34,516 bases of DNA from NCBI GenBank assembly GCA_903833215.1, contig CAILEM010000149.1, forward strand, positions 1 through 34,516, written 5' to 3'. The translations under genes and the position numbers were made by a program. Below the pieces are notes generated by a model. The model was not told the origin of the DNA. It ran no database searches and was given only the letters and a program-made list of their open reading frames with translations. This document shows positions 34,275 through 34,516 of the stretch, one piece after another. How positions within the stretch are numbered: the stretch's first letter is position 1; the number at the start of each line of letters is the position of its first letter. Source of the stretch: an uncultured Armatimonadota bacterium (GTDB taxonomy: Bacteria; Armatimonadota; Fimbriimonadia; Fimbriimonadales; Fimbriimonadaceae).

Positions 34275-34516
34275 AGCGGCCCTACGATCTTATCACACGT
34301 CCCGCGAGCGCGGAGAAAAGGAATGACTAAGCGTGTCCATGCTCGCTCACCAATATGTATTTCGAACGCCATCATTCAAGCCCGAGGCCCGACTTAATGT
34401 CAAACAGTTTTGGCAGAATGGTCTTGTTCTGTAGCCGCGGCATGGTTTGTGGCTGCGAACCCAGCTCGCGGCTTGAACCCATTTTTGGTCTTGGCGAACG
34501 GTCCGAACGCCGGCAC
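34275..34516. other. Right-edge sequence without an assigned gene
   Basis: On the minus strand all three frames stay open from the window end to about 34372-34402, so open length says nothing here. One frame would end at the stop complementary to 34400-34402 and another at 34372-34374; either could be the last 38-47 residues of a gene beyond the edge. The run is also consistent with a repeat relic like the left edge. I cannot decide. Confidence 0.3.

Overview
The window looks like chromosomal DNA of an Armatimonadota bacterium, most likely of the Fimbriimonadia/Fimbriimonadales type. This is an inference from gene content, not from a marker gene. The pointers are a prepilin ending in an H-Xn-DG type motif, a DUF1501 plus DUF1549/DUF1553 (planctomycete-style cytochrome) pair, a DUF5060-like glycoside hydrolase, and a compact type IV pilus cluster with a fused pilM-pilN. 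I saw no rRNA, tRNA, CRISPR array, integrase or intact insertion sequence.

Layout, left to right. 1-310 is non-coding and repeat-like. 327-1241 is a small membrane protein. 1293-3227 (-) is a secreted glycoside hydrolase, and the gap upstream of it carries a LacI-type operator and a second palindrome. 3341-4716 (+) holds a low-molecular-weight tyrosine phosphatase and a TPR protein. 4887-6776 (-) is a GT-C-like membrane protein with a TPR tail. 7292-8534 (+) holds an unknown beta-rich protein and a small exported protein. 8859-9770 (+) is a major-prepilin-like protein with a complex upstream region and a strong terminator. 9838-10902 (+) is a metallophosphoesterase.

The core is a minus-strand type IV pilus locus from 23391 down to about 10910. 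It runs pilB, pilC, then after a 0.5 kb regulatory gap a cysteine-rich PilX-like protein, PilV-like and PilW-like prepilins, a pilM-pilN fusion, pilO, a secretin (pilQ), a PilP-like protein and finally a VKOR-DsbA fusion oxidase. Five junctions in this run overlap, four of them by exactly 4 bp, which indicates translational coupling. The oxidase at the end of the operon and the 29 cysteines of the PilX-like protein at its head suggest a pilus whose tip or minor subunit is folded by a dedicated disulfide-forming enzyme. This is the most interesting idea in the window. No pilT, pilD or prepilin peptidase lies here.

The right third is a set of independent genes: DUF3667 membrane protein, a HAF-repeat secreted protein with a Pho-box-like promoter element, a putative HExxE metallopeptidase, a small secreted protein ending at a textbook terminator, an unknown + strand protein, a GNAT toxin/DUF1778 antitoxin pair, a coiled-coil protein, and the DUF1501 and DUF1549/DUF1553 pair. 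The last 240 bases have short open frames but no gene I can assign.
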